Of a DNA stretch of 64,000 nt, positions 8,087 through 16,533 are shown piece by piece; position 1 is the stretch's first letter; each line of letters begins with the position of its first letter. Under the pieces are notes generated by a model. It ran no database searches. It saw nothing but the letters and a program-made list of their open reading frames with translations, and was not told where the DNA came from. The DNA lies in contig NZ_BJKK01000002.1 in assembly GCF_006538325.1 (NCBI RefSeq), forward strand, positions 485,234 to 549,233, in the 5' to 3' direction. The translations under genes and the position numbers were made by a program. The stretch comes from Alteromonas sp. KUL42 (lineage in GTDB: Bacteria; Pseudomonadota; Gammaproteobacteria; Enterobacterales; Alteromonadaceae).

Positions 8087-10840
8087 ATGCTGACGCTAGA
8101 TCAGTTAAAAGAGCACGTGTCTTTGCAAAATGCCGCAGAGAGAATGGGCCTTATTAAAGTAAGCGATAACGGTGAACAGCAACTGTGGAAACGAGCAGGT
8201 GCTGAAAGACCTGAAATAAGCATTGGTGTTAAATATCAGGTATGGCGAGACCGCAATAACCAAAATGGCGGACATGTCATCGATTTGGCCATGTGGGTAT
8301 TTGATATCGATTATCCAGCTGCGAACAAAAAAGTACATCAATTGTACTTTCTACCATTTTTAACCCTTCCTGAAGAAACCGAAGATGCCACAGACGACAT
8401 GGCTAAGCTGGCATATATTGCTGGCAAGAGTCTAGAAGACCAAGAGCGCTGCCGTGTTTACTTAAAAAATGAGCGTGGTATTCCCGATCACATCATTAGC
8501 GAAGGTATCAAACAAAAAACGTTAGGCTGGACAAACTACACCAACCCGAACGTTGCCCAAGGCGAACCCCACTGGGGTGGCGAAGCGGTAAGCTTTATTA
8601 CGTATCAGCCAAATACCAAAATGTTAGCTGCTGTTGATTATCGTTACTACGTACCTGAGCTAAACGGTGGAATGAAAACTAAATCACTAGGCCAAAAGAA
8701 TGGCGTGTTTTGGATGTTAGACCCTCGTGCACTTCGCCAAGCAAAAAACGTTTATGCTGTTGAAGGGCCACTAGATGCATTAAGTATTGAGGCAGCTTTT
8801 AGCAACGACCCCACTACTTGTGCCATAGCGCTAAGAGGAACCCAAGTACAAGTTAACTGGCAACTATTCTTGGGCAAAACCGTAATAAGTTGTTACGACA
8901 AGGATGAACCAAAGCCAGATAAAAGAAACCCCACCGGACCTGACCGTTGTTATTCTGCAGAGGCCGAGTGGCGCATTCACGAAGGTTGTCTTGCTGCAGG
9001 AGTACCTTGCTTTTTTGTTGACCGTAGCGAATGGGAATACGGTCAAGATGCTAATGATGTTTATAAAGACGCTAAGAGCAAGGTACCTTTTACGAAACGT
9101 GAACCATGGTTAATACCAGGCTTAGCAGGAAACAGCGAAGATAAACCCCACAAACCACGGTTATGGTTGCCGACTCACGACTACCAGCAATATTGGAAAT
9201 TCAGGGTAAAAGACGACTTTACCAGTTTGGCTAAAATGTCGAGAGACGATGACGGCCAAGAGAAAATAGAATTTGTTGATGTGGCTGGCTTCAGAGTAGC
9301 AGGTATTAGCCGTGTTGAAATTGCCAGTGCTAGTGCAACCACCACGGGAGAGCATGACGACAGCCCTCACGTACAATTTGTTGCCATGTATCAAACAGCC
9401 AGGCATGACGAAACGCTGCAGCGCAGAGTAATGAACGACGAGCAGCTGCATAACCTGGATACCTGGCGTAAAAGCGGCCCAATTTATAACCCCCGTGCGT
9501 TTTCTCGCATGCTGAATATTTTCGAACGCACCATTGGCATAGGCAGTGTGCAAGCTGCCAACTTTGTGGGGCTGTGTTACCTAGCAGGTAAGCCGAAAGT
9601 TAACGAAGGCAAAGACTGCTTTTTCACAGAGCCAGCGCAGCAAAGCCCATATCACAACTTTGCATTCCCTAGAGGTATGCGTGGTCATGCTGGGCAAGTG
9701 GTTGAAGCCTATCAAGAGACATTCAAAGACAACGCTGCAGCTAGGGCGTTGGTGTGGATTGTTGGCGCACAATTGAAACTTTATCTTGGTTTTTGGCCGC
9801 ATTTTATAATGCAAGCAGGCAAGGCCAGCGGTAAATCAACGTTACTTAAGCGCTTATCACGTACCACAGGCATGAAAATTCTCAGTGGGCAAAGCATTGG
9901 TACCGAGTACCGATTAATGACCTCTGTATCAGGTACTAGCCACCCCGTAGGCTGGGAAGAACTGAGCGCGAAAAAAGCAGATGTTATTGCACGAGCCGTC
10001 TCATTACTGCAAGAAAGCTACAACTACACTGAAACAACCCGTGGCAGCGCACAAACCCCGTTCCTTATCGCGGCGCCTGTATTGCTGGCAGGTGAAGACG
10101 TGCCGGTAGAAAGCTTAACGGGTAAAACTGTGCGAACCGACTTAAGCAACCGCAAAGGCCCCATGCTTAACGAAAGCTTACCTAAGTTCCCCATGTATGA
10201 ATGGATGGAGTGGTTAGCGAAGCTAGGCCGTAAAACAGTTCAAGAAAACTACGAAATAGCCCAACAAAAATGTAAAGCCTACAACCGTGCACAGGAAAAC
10301 GACAAAGGCGCCGATCGGATGGTAGATAACTATTCTGCCCTGATGACAGCGTGGCGTTTGCTAACGGTTTTTGCCGGTATTGAGGACATTAACGGCGACT
10401 TCGAACGTGACTTAATTGCTGAAATGAACAGCCATATTTCAGACACCACTAACGACCGCGACCCATGGATTTGGATTGTTGAAATCATTATGGACGAAAT
10501 TGCCGCTGGTCGTTACGTGTACCCCTATGTGTTTGAATGTGAGCCATACAACGACAAAGAGCCACGTTACCTATGTGTGCGTGTAAAACACATGATGGCC
10601 CATTTATCTACCAGCGTGGCCCTACGTGAAAAGTACAACAACATGCCTGTGAAAACAGCGCGAGTGCTTAAACACCAAATGGAGCAAGCAGGCGTTATTC
10701 ACAACGACAGCGTAGTGCGCAGCATTAACGGTACCCGTAGCGGCCACATGCAACAGCTAGACGTTAAAAAACTTGAACAATACGGCATTAGCGTAACTGC
10801 ACCAGAGAAGCTACGTGCACATAGAGAACCGATGTTATGA
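8087..10840 (+). CDS. Phage replicative primase-helicase (Toprim + P-loop ATPase)
   Basis: 917 aa, preceded by AAGAGG. The N-terminus resembles the DnaG-type fold around GGHVIDLAMWV but lacks the zinc-binding cysteines. The Toprim core is visible at about residues 222-272: VYAVEGPLDALS supplies the acidic Glu and CYDKDE the Asp-x-Asp. The C-terminal half has a Walker A, GKASGKST, at about 578-585 in a DUF927-like helicase context. It probably makes primers and unwinds DNA at the phage origin. It is followed by coupled small genes and SSB. Family call confident; exact subfamily not. Confidence 0.8.
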   Translation: MLTLDQLKEHVSLQNAAERMGLIKVSDNGEQQLWKRAGAERPEISIGVKYQVWRDRNNQNGGHVIDLAMWVFDIDYPAANKKVHQLYFLPFLTLPEETEDATDDMAKLAYIAGKSLEDQERCRVYLKNERGIPDHIISEGIKQKTLGWTNYTNPNVAQGEPHWGGEAVSFITYQPNTKMLAAVDYRYYVPELNGGMKTKSLGQKNGVFWMLDPRALRQAKNVYAVEGPLDALSIEAAFSNDPTTCAIALRGTQVQVNWQLFLGKTVISCYDKDEPKPDKRNPTGPDRCYSAEAEWRIHEGCLAAGVPCFFVDRSEWEYGQDANDVYKDAKSKVPFTKREPWLIPGLAGNSEDKPHKPRLWLPTHDYQQYWKFRVKDDFTSLAKMSRDDDGQEKIEFVDVAGFRVAGISRVEIASASATTTGEHDDSPHVQFVAMYQTARHDETLQRRVMNDEQLHNLDTWRKSGPIYNPRAFSRMLNIFERTIGIGSVQAANFVGLCYLAGKPKVNEGKDCFFTEPAQQSPYHNFAFPRGMRGHAGQVVEAYQETFKDNAAARALVWIVGAQLKLYLGFWPHFIMQAGKASGKSTLLKRLSRTTGMKILSGQSIGTEYRLMTSVSGTSHPVGWEELSAKKADVIARAVSLLQESYNYTETTRGSAQTPFLIAAPVLLAGEDVPVESLTGKTVRTDLSNRKGPMLNESLPKFPMYEWMEWLAKLGRKTVQENYEIAQQKCKAYNRAQENDKGADRMVDNYSALMTAWRLLTVFAGIEDINGDFERDLIAEMNSHISDTTNDRDPWIWIVEIIMDEIAAGRYVYPYVFECEPYNDKEPRYLCVRVKHMMAHLSTSVALREKYNNMPVKTARVLKHQMEQAGVIHNDSVVRSINGTRSGHMQQLDVKKLEQYGISVTAPEKLRAHREPML

Positions 10841-11031
10841 AAGCCCAATACTTCAATAAAACCTACCCAGTAGGTACCCAATTTAAGTACTTCCCAATAA
10901 AGGGGAATTACAAATTTGAAATTGTAAGAACCTCTTCACCTGCATGGGACATCCCAAGTAGTCGCCATGCACTTGTAAAACTATCTGGCCGTAGCGGGGG
11001 TGTATGCGTGTCACATCTTAAAGTGAACTAA
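10837..11031 (+). CDS. Small phage protein, unknown
   Basis: 64 aa; ATGA overlap with the primase-helicase stop shows translational coupling. Basic, with beta-like pattern (KFEIVRTSS, HALVKLSG). No family recognised. Confidence 0.5.
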   Translation: MKAQYFNKTYPVGTQFKYFPIKGNYKFEIVRTSSPAWDIPSSRHALVKLSGRSGGVCVSHLKVN

Positions 11032-11053
11032 CAACAACCATTGAGGAAATTTT

Positions 11054-11287
11054 ATGTTGGCGTTTTTACCAAACATCGGGCGAATGCCCGTAAATGAAAA
11101 TCAAAATGTAAGTGTGATTTTGCAAGACGAACGTTTTTTTGAAGGTCCTGCGAAAGACTTTAACTGGGAAGGCAACGGTCCTGACGTAGTAGAAGGTTGG
11201 CGAGAAATGCTACCAGGTGAAGTACTGCACAGTGAGCACCGCTTACCTCACCGCAGAACGCGTGTCTTGAAAAGGGTTTTTAAGTAA
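11054..11287 (+). CDS. Small phage protein, unknown
   Basis: 77 aa; GAGG at 11043-11046 precedes the ATG at 11054. Acidic-aromatic middle (DFNWEGNGPDVVEGW) and a basic tail (RRTRVLKRVFK). Its stop shares a base with the SSB start (TAATG). No family recognised. Confidence 0.5.
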   Translation: MLAFLPNIGRMPVNENQNVSVILQDERFFEGPAKDFNWEGNGPDVVEGWREMLPGEVLHSEHRLPHRRTRVLKRVFK

Positions 11288-11649
11288 TGGCTACCAAGGG
11301 GTTAAACAAGGTTCAGATTATTGGCAACTTGGGTACAGACCCTGAAGTTCAATATCTACCAAATGGTAAGGCGAAGTGCGTAGTTAACTTGGCTACAACC
11401 GAAATTTTCAAAGACCGGAACGGTAACCCAAAAGAGGAAACCGAGTGGCACCGCGTCATTATTTGGGGCAAGCGCGCAGAGATTGTCGGGCAGTTCAGAA
11501 TGAAAGGCGATCAGCTGTATGTGGAGGGCAAGAAGAAAACGCGGGACTACAAAGATAGCAACGGCCAAGAACGAACTATTTGCGAAATCATTGTAGATCA
11601 AAGCGGCGACGTGCAGCTGCTCGGCAAAAAAGAAGCACAAGGTATTTAA
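11287..11649 (+). CDS. ssb: Single-stranded DNA-binding protein
   Basis: 120 aa; a complete OB fold of the bacterial SSB type: LNKVQIIGNLGTDPEVQYLPNG at the start, the TEWHRVIIWGKRAEIVGQF centre and the LYVEGKKKTRDYKD region. It stops soon after the OB fold and lacks the Gly/Gln-rich linker and acidic DDDIPF tail that bind host repair proteins, so it may coat DNA without recruiting the usual partners. It is coupled to the upstream gene and sits downstream of the primase-helicase, as expected for a phage replication module. Confidence 0.9.
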   Translation: MATKGLNKVQIIGNLGTDPEVQYLPNGKAKCVVNLATTEIFKDRNGNPKEETEWHRVIIWGKRAEIVGQFRMKGDQLYVEGKKKTRDYKDSNGQERTICEIIVDQSGDVQLLGKKEAQGI

Positions 11650-11657
11650 CACCCATG

Positions 11658-11675
11658 CCCGTGGACCAGACGGGC
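11658..11675 (+). repeat. Stem-loop repeat, copy 1
   Basis: CCCGTGGACCAGACGGGC, extended by one G on the left to a 6-bp stem GCCCGT/ACGGGC with loop GGACCAG (11657-11675). It lies between ssb and the next small gene. An identical copy is at 12211-12228. No T-run follows, so it is more likely an RNA-level or processing signal than a terminator. Confidence 0.6.
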
Positions 11676-11697
11676 TTAATTTTCTAAGGAACTAATA

Positions 11698-11964
11698 ATG
11701 CAAACTGAAACAGATACAGCCGAAATTGTTGTATGCACTGGCCTGTTAGGCGTGTGCGTTTTAAGTGTCACCTCAGATTCGCCAGACACAATCACCGGCG
11801 ACATTGAGAACTGGGGAACCGACGACTGGTACGACCGCTTATCAAAGCATGTTAAGCCAGAAGAAGGTGTTTACACCATCAAAGCCGAAGTGACTTACCT
11901 AGAAGATACCGACGAATGTAAATACAACATTCTAGAAACTTCGTGGAAAGGCAAAGCTAACTAA
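11698..11964 (+). CDS. Small acidic phage protein, unknown
   Basis: 88 aa, strongly acidic (many Asp/Glu, few basic residues), with beta-strand pattern at the start (EIVVCTGLLGVCVLSV). AAGGA at 11686-11690 precedes the ATG. DNA-mimic behaviour is conceivable from composition but not shown. No family recognised. Confidence 0.5.
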   Translation: MQTETDTAEIVVCTGLLGVCVLSVTSDSPDTITGDIENWGTDDWYDRLSKHVKPEEGVYTIKAEVTYLEDTDECKYNILETSWKGKAN

Positions 11965-11977
11965 AAGGATATATAAA

Positions 11978-12205
11978 ATGTCGAATATTTACACATACAC
12001 AGTGGACCATGGTGAAGAATCACCACCTGTAAGCACTGTTCAGGAAACCATAACAGGTCGAGTTACGGGCGTCTCATTCCAAGACGTGCTAGCGAACAAT
12101 CAGAAAGTGATTGAACTCATTGAACACGCTCAATGGGAGGATGAAGACATAGAAATTAGTTCGTCTGCACACGAGCTTTTAGAAAAAATAAAAAACCTTT
12201 TGTAA
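11978..12205 (+). CDS. Small acidic phage protein, unknown
   Basis: 75 aa, acidic, beta-like first half and helical C-terminus (AHELLEKIKNLL). AAGGA precedes the ATG by 9 bp. No family recognised. Followed by the second stem-loop repeat. Confidence 0.5.
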   Translation: MSNIYTYTVDHGEESPPVSTVQETITGRVTGVSFQDVLANNQKVIELIEHAQWEDEDIEISSSAHELLEKIKNLL

Positions 12206-12210
12206 CTAAT

Positions 12211-12228
12211 CCCGTGGACCAGACGGGC
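12211..12228 (+). repeat. Stem-loop repeat, copy 2
   Basis: Identical 18-mer to 11658-11675 (CCCGTGGACCAGACGGGC), 5-bp stem CCCGT/ACGGG. It again sits shortly before a small gene with a similar AAGGAACTA(A/G) leader, so leader and hairpin were probably duplicated together. Confidence 0.6.
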
Positions 12229-12257
12229 CAATTTATTAAGTAACCAAGGAACTAGCA

Positions 12258-12431
12258 ATGATTGAAGAAAACCCATTTTTACAAGTAGGTTCACTGCGCA
12301 ACCGAAACGGCAACACACTTCCCAAGCGCTCGAAAGAATCTAAGAAAGTGACTAGGGCGCAGCGCCACCGCATTGAATATTTCGAGATGGCAAAGCGAAT
12401 GGGCTTGGATATTTCAGATTTTAGCCAGTAA
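12258..12431 (+). CDS. Small basic phage protein, unknown
   Basis: 57 aa. ATG 12258 follows AAGGA at 12245-12249. Basic centre (LPKRSKESKKVTRAQRHR) and a helical end (FEMAKRMGLDISDF). Last gene of the early operon; a terminator follows within 25 bp. No family recognised. It is below usual length cut-offs. Confidence 0.5.
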   Translation: MIEENPFLQVGSLRNRNGNTLPKRSKESKKVTRAQRHRIEYFEMAKRMGLDISDFSQ

Positions 12432-12451
12432 AACCTAAAGGAAAAAGAACT

Positions 12452-12480
12452 AAAGCCCACAAGTTACAGCGGGCTTTCTT
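12452..12480 (+). terminator. Terminator of the early operon
   Basis: AAAGCCC (12452-12458) pairs with GGGCTTT (12471-12477), followed by CTTATT. The hairpin and the downstream ATTGCGCTTT segment recur at 14350-14390. Confidence 0.7.
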
Positions 12481-12808
12481 ATTGCGCTTTCTGTCATTTA
12501 ACCTTAACTTGTACTGCCCATTTACTAGAAAAGGATGTCAAGTTGAAGCATGTCACTGTCGAAATTTTTCAATAGCTATTTTACTTATTATCAGTGAAAA
12601 ACTTGATATCCCAAGAGATTAGGGTATCGGTACTACGTAAGTGCCTGTTGAAAACTATCTCATAATCCTATCTATTCAAAAGTGTGGTACCCAAGTAGTG
12701 CGTTTATATTGCACTTACATGACTGGGATTAAGTTTCCCGATAGTATTTTAAGAATAGCTAAATCTAATAAGAATTAAAGAGTTAGTAGAGATGTGGAAG
12801 GAAGAAAT
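12481..12808. other. AT-rich gap before cargo gene
   Basis: About 330 bp with no convincing gene. It probably contains the promoter of the downstream coiled-coil gene. No clear promoter or operator can be singled out. Confidence 0.4.
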
Positions 12809-14161
12809 ATGGATAAAAAATTATCACTTTTAATTAAAAAACTGAATGAATTGAAGGATACCGTAAATAACGCGAACATTGACGCTAGAGGCTTTCAAGC
12901 TCATGGATGGAATATTGTTCACCTGAATAAGAATCAGGTCATATATTTGATATCCAATAAAATTTCTATGTTGGAGAGTTATGGAAATAAAAGTGTTTCT
13001 GATGGTTTTGCAAATGTTATAGATGACCATATCGAAAAAATTGAAAGTCTAAATAATACTTCAAAATCTTATTTCACTAACAATCAACAGCATCTCGTTC
13101 ATATAATACCGGTTTTTCTGCTGACGCTTCAAACCATATTTAGCGATATAGACCATGAATTATTTTCTTACGAAAATCTACAAGACAAAAAGCTTCTCCC
13201 AAAATCATTATCTGCTCGTTTGAGAGGTGTAAAGAACAGTATTGATAGGATTGAAGAGTCAAGCGAAGGTCTAAAAGGGAAGGTTAAGTCAATAAATGAC
13301 GCTCATGAAGCTGCAGAAAACTTGCCAACTGATTTAGAGAGCTTAAAAGAAGCTCGAGCCGAACTTTTAGAAATGACATCTACGGCTAAGAAAGAGTTCG
13401 AAACCACAAAAAAGGAATTGTCACAATTAAAAGATGAAGCTGCATTGATGAAAAATAATGCAAAAAATGCAGCACTAGAAATAGAAAAACTTAAGGAAAT
13501 AGCAAGCAAACACGAAAATCAAGCTTCTAAACTTGTCGAAAAATGTGACGATGCACTTCAAATAACAACTACTCAAGGTCTGGCTGCTGGATTCGATCAA
13601 AAAGCTAAAGAACTAAAAAGTTCTATTTGGATTTGGATTTTTGCTTTGTTGATTGCTTTAGGTTCTGGGGCTTGGCTCGGAGCAGAAAGAGTGAACGAGT
13701 TCACAAAAGTTTTAGGTGAGCAGCTTACTGCTGGGCAAGCTATCTTGCACACAATAATGGCTATTTTCTCAATTGGAGGTCCTCTTTGGTTAGCATGGCT
13801 AGCTACTCAGCAAATAAATCAAAGGTTTAAACTATCTGAAGATTATTCTTATAAAGCAACTGTAGCGAAGTCATTTACAGGTTTTAAGAAATTTGCGGAG
13901 CGGTTTAGTCCAGATACTGAAGAGAGGTTGTTCAACTCTACATTGGACAGATTTGACGAAATGCCCCTACGGCTAATAAATGGTAAAGATTACAATAGCC
14001 CGTGGCATGAGTTTATCGATTCTGAAGCTTTTAAGAATGCAACGAAAGCATTTCCAAACTTAGTAACAGAAGCTGGTAAGTTTGCGAGCAGAACAAAGCT
14101 AAAAGAAAAGCCAAAACCTCAGAAAGATTCCAATATAGATAAACCAAAATTGGAAGAATAA
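12809..14161 (+). CDS. Coiled-coil, two-helix membrane protein; cargo gene
   Basis: 450 aa from ATG 12809 with GGAAGGAAG just upstream. Residues 1-125 are helical and polar; about 145-255 form a long coiled coil rich in Lys/Glu/Ala; two hydrophobic segments follow (SIWIWIFALLIALGSGAWLG at about 273-292 and ILHTIMAIFSIGGPLWLAWL at about 312-331); then a helical domain with QQINQRFKLSEDYSYKATVA and a charged tail. I do not recognise a named family. Base composition is more AT-rich than the phage genes before it. It stands alone between two related terminators, outside the replication operon. An anti-phage or exclusion role is inference from position and architecture. Confidence 0.65.
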   Translation: MDKKLSLLIKKLNELKDTVNNANIDARGFQAHGWNIVHLNKNQVIYLISNKISMLESYGNKSVSDGFANVIDDHIEKIESLNNTSKSYFTNNQQHLVHIIPVFLLTLQTIFSDIDHELFSYENLQDKKLLPKSLSARLRGVKNSIDRIEESSEGLKGKVKSINDAHEAAENLPTDLESLKEARAELLEMTSTAKKEFETTKKELSQLKDEAALMKNNAKNAALEIEKLKEIASKHENQASKLVEKCDDALQITTTQGLAAGFDQKAKELKSSIWIWIFALLIALGSGAWLGAERVNEFTKVLGEQLTAGQAILHTIMAIFSIGGPLWLAWLATQQINQRFKLSEDYSYKATVAKSFTGFKKFAERFSPDTEERLFNSTLDRFDEMPLRLINGKDYNSPWHEFIDSEAFKNATKAFPNLVTEAGKFASRTKLKEKPKPQKDSNIDKPKLEE

Positions 14162-14349
14162 GCTAGGCTTAAGTGTATCGATATATAAACGTGATTGACT
14201 AACAATCCGCTAGATTGGAAAAGTTCTAACTTGACCTTACAAAGTACGAAAGTAGAGCTTAATAAATTATGAAAGCTCAGCTTTTAGTCGAAAATGGGCA
14301 TACACCGAGAAAATAGACATATTTGTTAAAGCGGAACGCTAAATAAGCT

Positions 14350-14378
14350 AAAGCCCACTGATTAACGTGGGCTTTTTT
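14350..14378 (+). terminator. Terminator after cargo gene, duplicate of the 12452 terminator
   Basis: Stem AAGCCCAC (14351-14358) with GTGGGCTT (14367-14374), loop of eight, then T-rich. The flanking text TAAAGCCCAC and the following TTATTGCGCTTT match the terminator at 12452. Confidence 0.75.
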
Positions 14379-14435
14379 ATTGCGCTTTTTGTTTTGATTG
14401 TATTACTCTGAGTTTTTAAAGCACGGAGTAAAATT

Positions 14436-14735
14436 ATGGAAGATGAATACCAAAACAAATATGACAACCAATCAATGGTGCCGGACGGGTTAAAGTTCGT
14501 AGCCTTTTTAATGCTATTTATGTGCTTGGTTTTTGCCTTTGTATTTCTCCCTGAATATGAACGCGGCCAAGAGAGAGAACTAATTCACTATATTTTTTCT
14601 TTATCCTACATGCTTACTGGTTTGTTCCTGTCCTCAATTATATTTGGCATAGCATTTATTTGTGAATGCCTAGACAAGAGTGTTAGAAAAGATTCGTCCC
14701 AAACTAATCAAGAAACAGCTAGCACTACCAAATAA
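14436..14735 (+). CDS. Small two-helix membrane protein, unknown
   Basis: 99 aa. Hydrophobic segments at about residues 19-39 (LKFVAFLMLFMCLVFAFVFL) and 54-77. Acidic N-terminus, polar C-terminal tail rich in Ser/Thr/Gln. ATG at 14436 after CGGAG. Not recognised. It is part of the AT-rich cargo zone between the coiled-coil protein and hicAB. Confidence 0.5.
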   Translation: MEDEYQNKYDNQSMVPDGLKFVAFLMLFMCLVFAFVFLPEYERGQERELIHYIFSLSYMLTGLFLSSIIFGIAFICECLDKSVRKDSSQTNQETASTTK

Positions 14736-14767
14736 TATAAATTATAGAGTTGTTGGGGTTATTTTTG

Positions 14768-14797
14768 TTGCTTTTTGGGGGTTATTGGGGGTATAAT
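14768..14797 (+). promoter_or_regulatory. Probable promoter of hicAB
   Basis: TTGCTT (14768-14773), 18-bp spacer, TATAAT (14792-14797), 63 bp before the hicA start. The spacer and flanks contain G-tracts (GGGG, GGGGG, GGGGG, GGGG between 14755 and 14811). Confidence 0.5.
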
Positions 14798-14859
14798 TTT
14801 TGTAGTGGGGCAGAGACCTTACACTTTAGACCGTGTTGATCGAAAAATTGGAAATTTGA

Positions 14860-15038
14860 ATGAATTCAAAAGATCTGATTAAAACACTTATTGAAAACGG
14901 ATGGTACGAAGTCTCGGTGAGAGGATCTCACCATTACTTTAAGCATCCAAATATAAATAAAAAATAACAGTGCCACATCCTAAGAAGGATTTACCTGTGG
15001 GAACGCTGAGAAAAATATTAAAAGATGCCCAGCTATAA
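14860..15038 (+). pseudogene. hicA: HicA toxin, frameshifted
   Basis: The first 35 codons read NSKDLIKTLIENGWYEVSVR then GSHHYFKHP, the double-stranded-RNA-binding-like fold of HicA mRNA interferases with the catalytic His in GSHH. The frame stops at TAA 14965-14967 right after six A (14959-14964). Reading on in the -1 frame from 14964 gives ITVPHPKKDLPVGTL then RKILKDAQL and stop at 15036-15038, exactly the conserved HicA C-terminus. One missing A therefore separates two halves of a normal 59-60 aa toxin. Either the toxin is dead, or the base is a sequence error. The antitoxin gene follows. Confidence 0.85.
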
Positions 15039-15087
15039 AGCTGGGTACTTTTGATAATGGTCAAAAAATCGGATTGGGAGAGTTGTT

Positions 15088-15504
15088 GTGAAAAGAAAGT
15101 ATCCTATTGCAGTAGAGCTTTCCGGAAGTGATAACGCGTATGGTGTTGTGTTTCCGGATATACCTGGGTGTTACTCAGCTGGAGACACATTAGACGAAGC
15201 TATTGAAAATGCAAAAGAAGCATTGGAGGGTTTTTTAGAGTTAAGTTTTGCGGATGGTGACGAAATACCAGAGGCAGGAAGTATAGATAGCCATAAAAAC
15301 AATAAAGACTTTAAAGATTTCATTTGGTCGTTTGTTGAGGTGGACTTAACTCCTTATCTAGGGCGTTCTAAGAAAATTAACGTTACCTTACCTGAATATG
15401 TAATAAAGCAAATTGACAGTTTAGCTAGTTCTAAACCTGAATATAAAACCCGTTCTGGCTTCTTGGCCGCAGCTGCAGTGCATGAATTGCAAACATTAAG
15501 TTAG
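15088..15504 (+). CDS. hicB: HicB antitoxin
   Basis: 138 aa, intact. Residues 1-70 are the HicB partial-RNase-H-like domain (YGVVFPDIPGCYSAGDTLDE, then AIENAKEAL). The C-terminus (about 95-138: INVTLPEYVIKQIDSLA then SGFLAAAAVHELQ) is a ribbon-helix-helix DNA-binding domain. It neutralises HicA and represses the pair. It lies 49 bp after the frameshifted hicA, the usual toxin-first order. Confidence 0.9.
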   Translation: MKRKYPIAVELSGSDNAYGVVFPDIPGCYSAGDTLDEAIENAKEALEGFLELSFADGDEIPEAGSIDSHKNNKDFKDFIWSFVEVDLTPYLGRSKKINVTLPEYVIKQIDSLASSKPEYKTRSGFLAAAAVHELQTLS

Positions 15505-15510
15505 AGTTTT

Positions 15511-15536
15511 AAAAGCCGCTTTTTAGCGGCTTTTTT
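15511..15536 (+). terminator. Terminator of hicAB
   Basis: AAAAGCCGCT (15511-15520) pairs with AGCGGCTTTT (15525-15534), loop TTTT, followed by more T. Confidence 0.85.
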
Positions 15537-15696
15537 CATAGTTACATTAGATTGGATTAGTCGTCTTAGCCTGATACTTTAAAAGATAGAGCGAGACCAA
15601 ATATGGCAGCCTCTTGTGTACGTGAAGCAGCCGCTCGTTAATATTTGTTGTCATGAGCGAAAACAGGTACTAACGAAAAGACACAACCTACATTTC

Positions 15697-16533
15697 CTAG
15701 TTACTAGGGCACACTGATTCCTTGGTCTTTATCCAATTCATAACTAAACGTCCATACTCTGACTTTAAAAAATGAGACTTAGAGGGATATCTTCTCCCTT
15801 TTGTCTTCCTGTTACTACCTGGTGGATGTGGTTTAATGGGCAATAAAACATGCATGCTGATTAAGTGACTAGTATTTATAGCAAATAGCGAGTCATTTTT
15901 TAACGACCAAAAATATGTTTGAGTTCCTGCTTGGGTAATAAGCGCTAGGCAGTCTACCGATTTAAGATCTTTACCATATTCAATTGTAACAATACCGTTA
16001 TGGCCACTTTTGATTCCTTTTACACTATCACCATAATTCCGTGAATATTCTTCCCATTCTCTAGGTTTATAGCCTCGAACTTCAACTGGTAAATATTTTT
16101 TTAACGGAGTCGATAACATAATGATAAATATCAATAAAATTATCAGCATTACTGCTGATATGACCATTATCAGCTTTTCAAAATAGTTCGCACGATGCCA
16201 AATTAAAACTAAATTCTTAAAACTTAAAAATTTCTTTGGTATCAATAGTATTGTCGTCAAGCCAACTATAAAGGGAAAAACAATGTGGAACTTAGACAAA
16301 GAGGCTCGAACATAGTCCTCTGTATTTGCAATATCCAAATAAGGTATGCCAAATTCCCTAAAGTAGAAGTGAGCGATTATTAGGCCTATACATAGGCTAA
16401 TAAAAAAGCTTATTGCAGCAACTGCTCCCGTTATTTTAGTTAGCTTCTCTGCAATATAGGAAATCCCCATATGAGAGGGGGATTTAAAGATATCTGTTCC
16501 AGGGTATATTCGAACTTTAGGTTTTTGAGACAT
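15697..16533 (-). CDS. Three-to-four-helix membrane protein with C-terminal soluble domain, unknown
   Basis: 278 aa. Hydrophobic segments at about residues 36-56, 83-98 and 118-140; then a soluble, basic C-terminal half with beta pattern (GIVTIEYGKDL, DCLALITQAG). No family recognised. It is transcribed opposite to hicAB and to the recombinase, AT-rich, and lies in the accessory part of the element. It may be lysogenic cargo; nothing in the sequence fixes a function. Confidence 0.6.
   Translation of the reverse strand: MSQKPKVRIYPGTDIFKSPSHMGISYIAEKLTKITGAVAAISFFISLCIGLIIAHFYFREFGIPYLDIANTEDYVRASLSKFHIVFPFIVGLTTILLIPKKFLSFKNLVLIWHRANYFEKLIMVISAVMLIILLIFIIMLSTPLKKYLPVEVRGYKPREWEEYSRNYGDSVKGIKSGHNGIVTIEYGKDLKSVDCLALITQAGTQTYFWSLKNDSLFAINTSHLISMHVLLPIKPHPPGSNRKTKGRRYPSKSHFLKSEYGRLVMNWIKTKESVCPSN

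Noticed and set aside
14956..14970. Programmed -1 frameshift producing HicA
   Set aside because: The tract is T AAA AAA, not A AAA AAA, so the slippery rule is not met; a missing base is the simpler reading.
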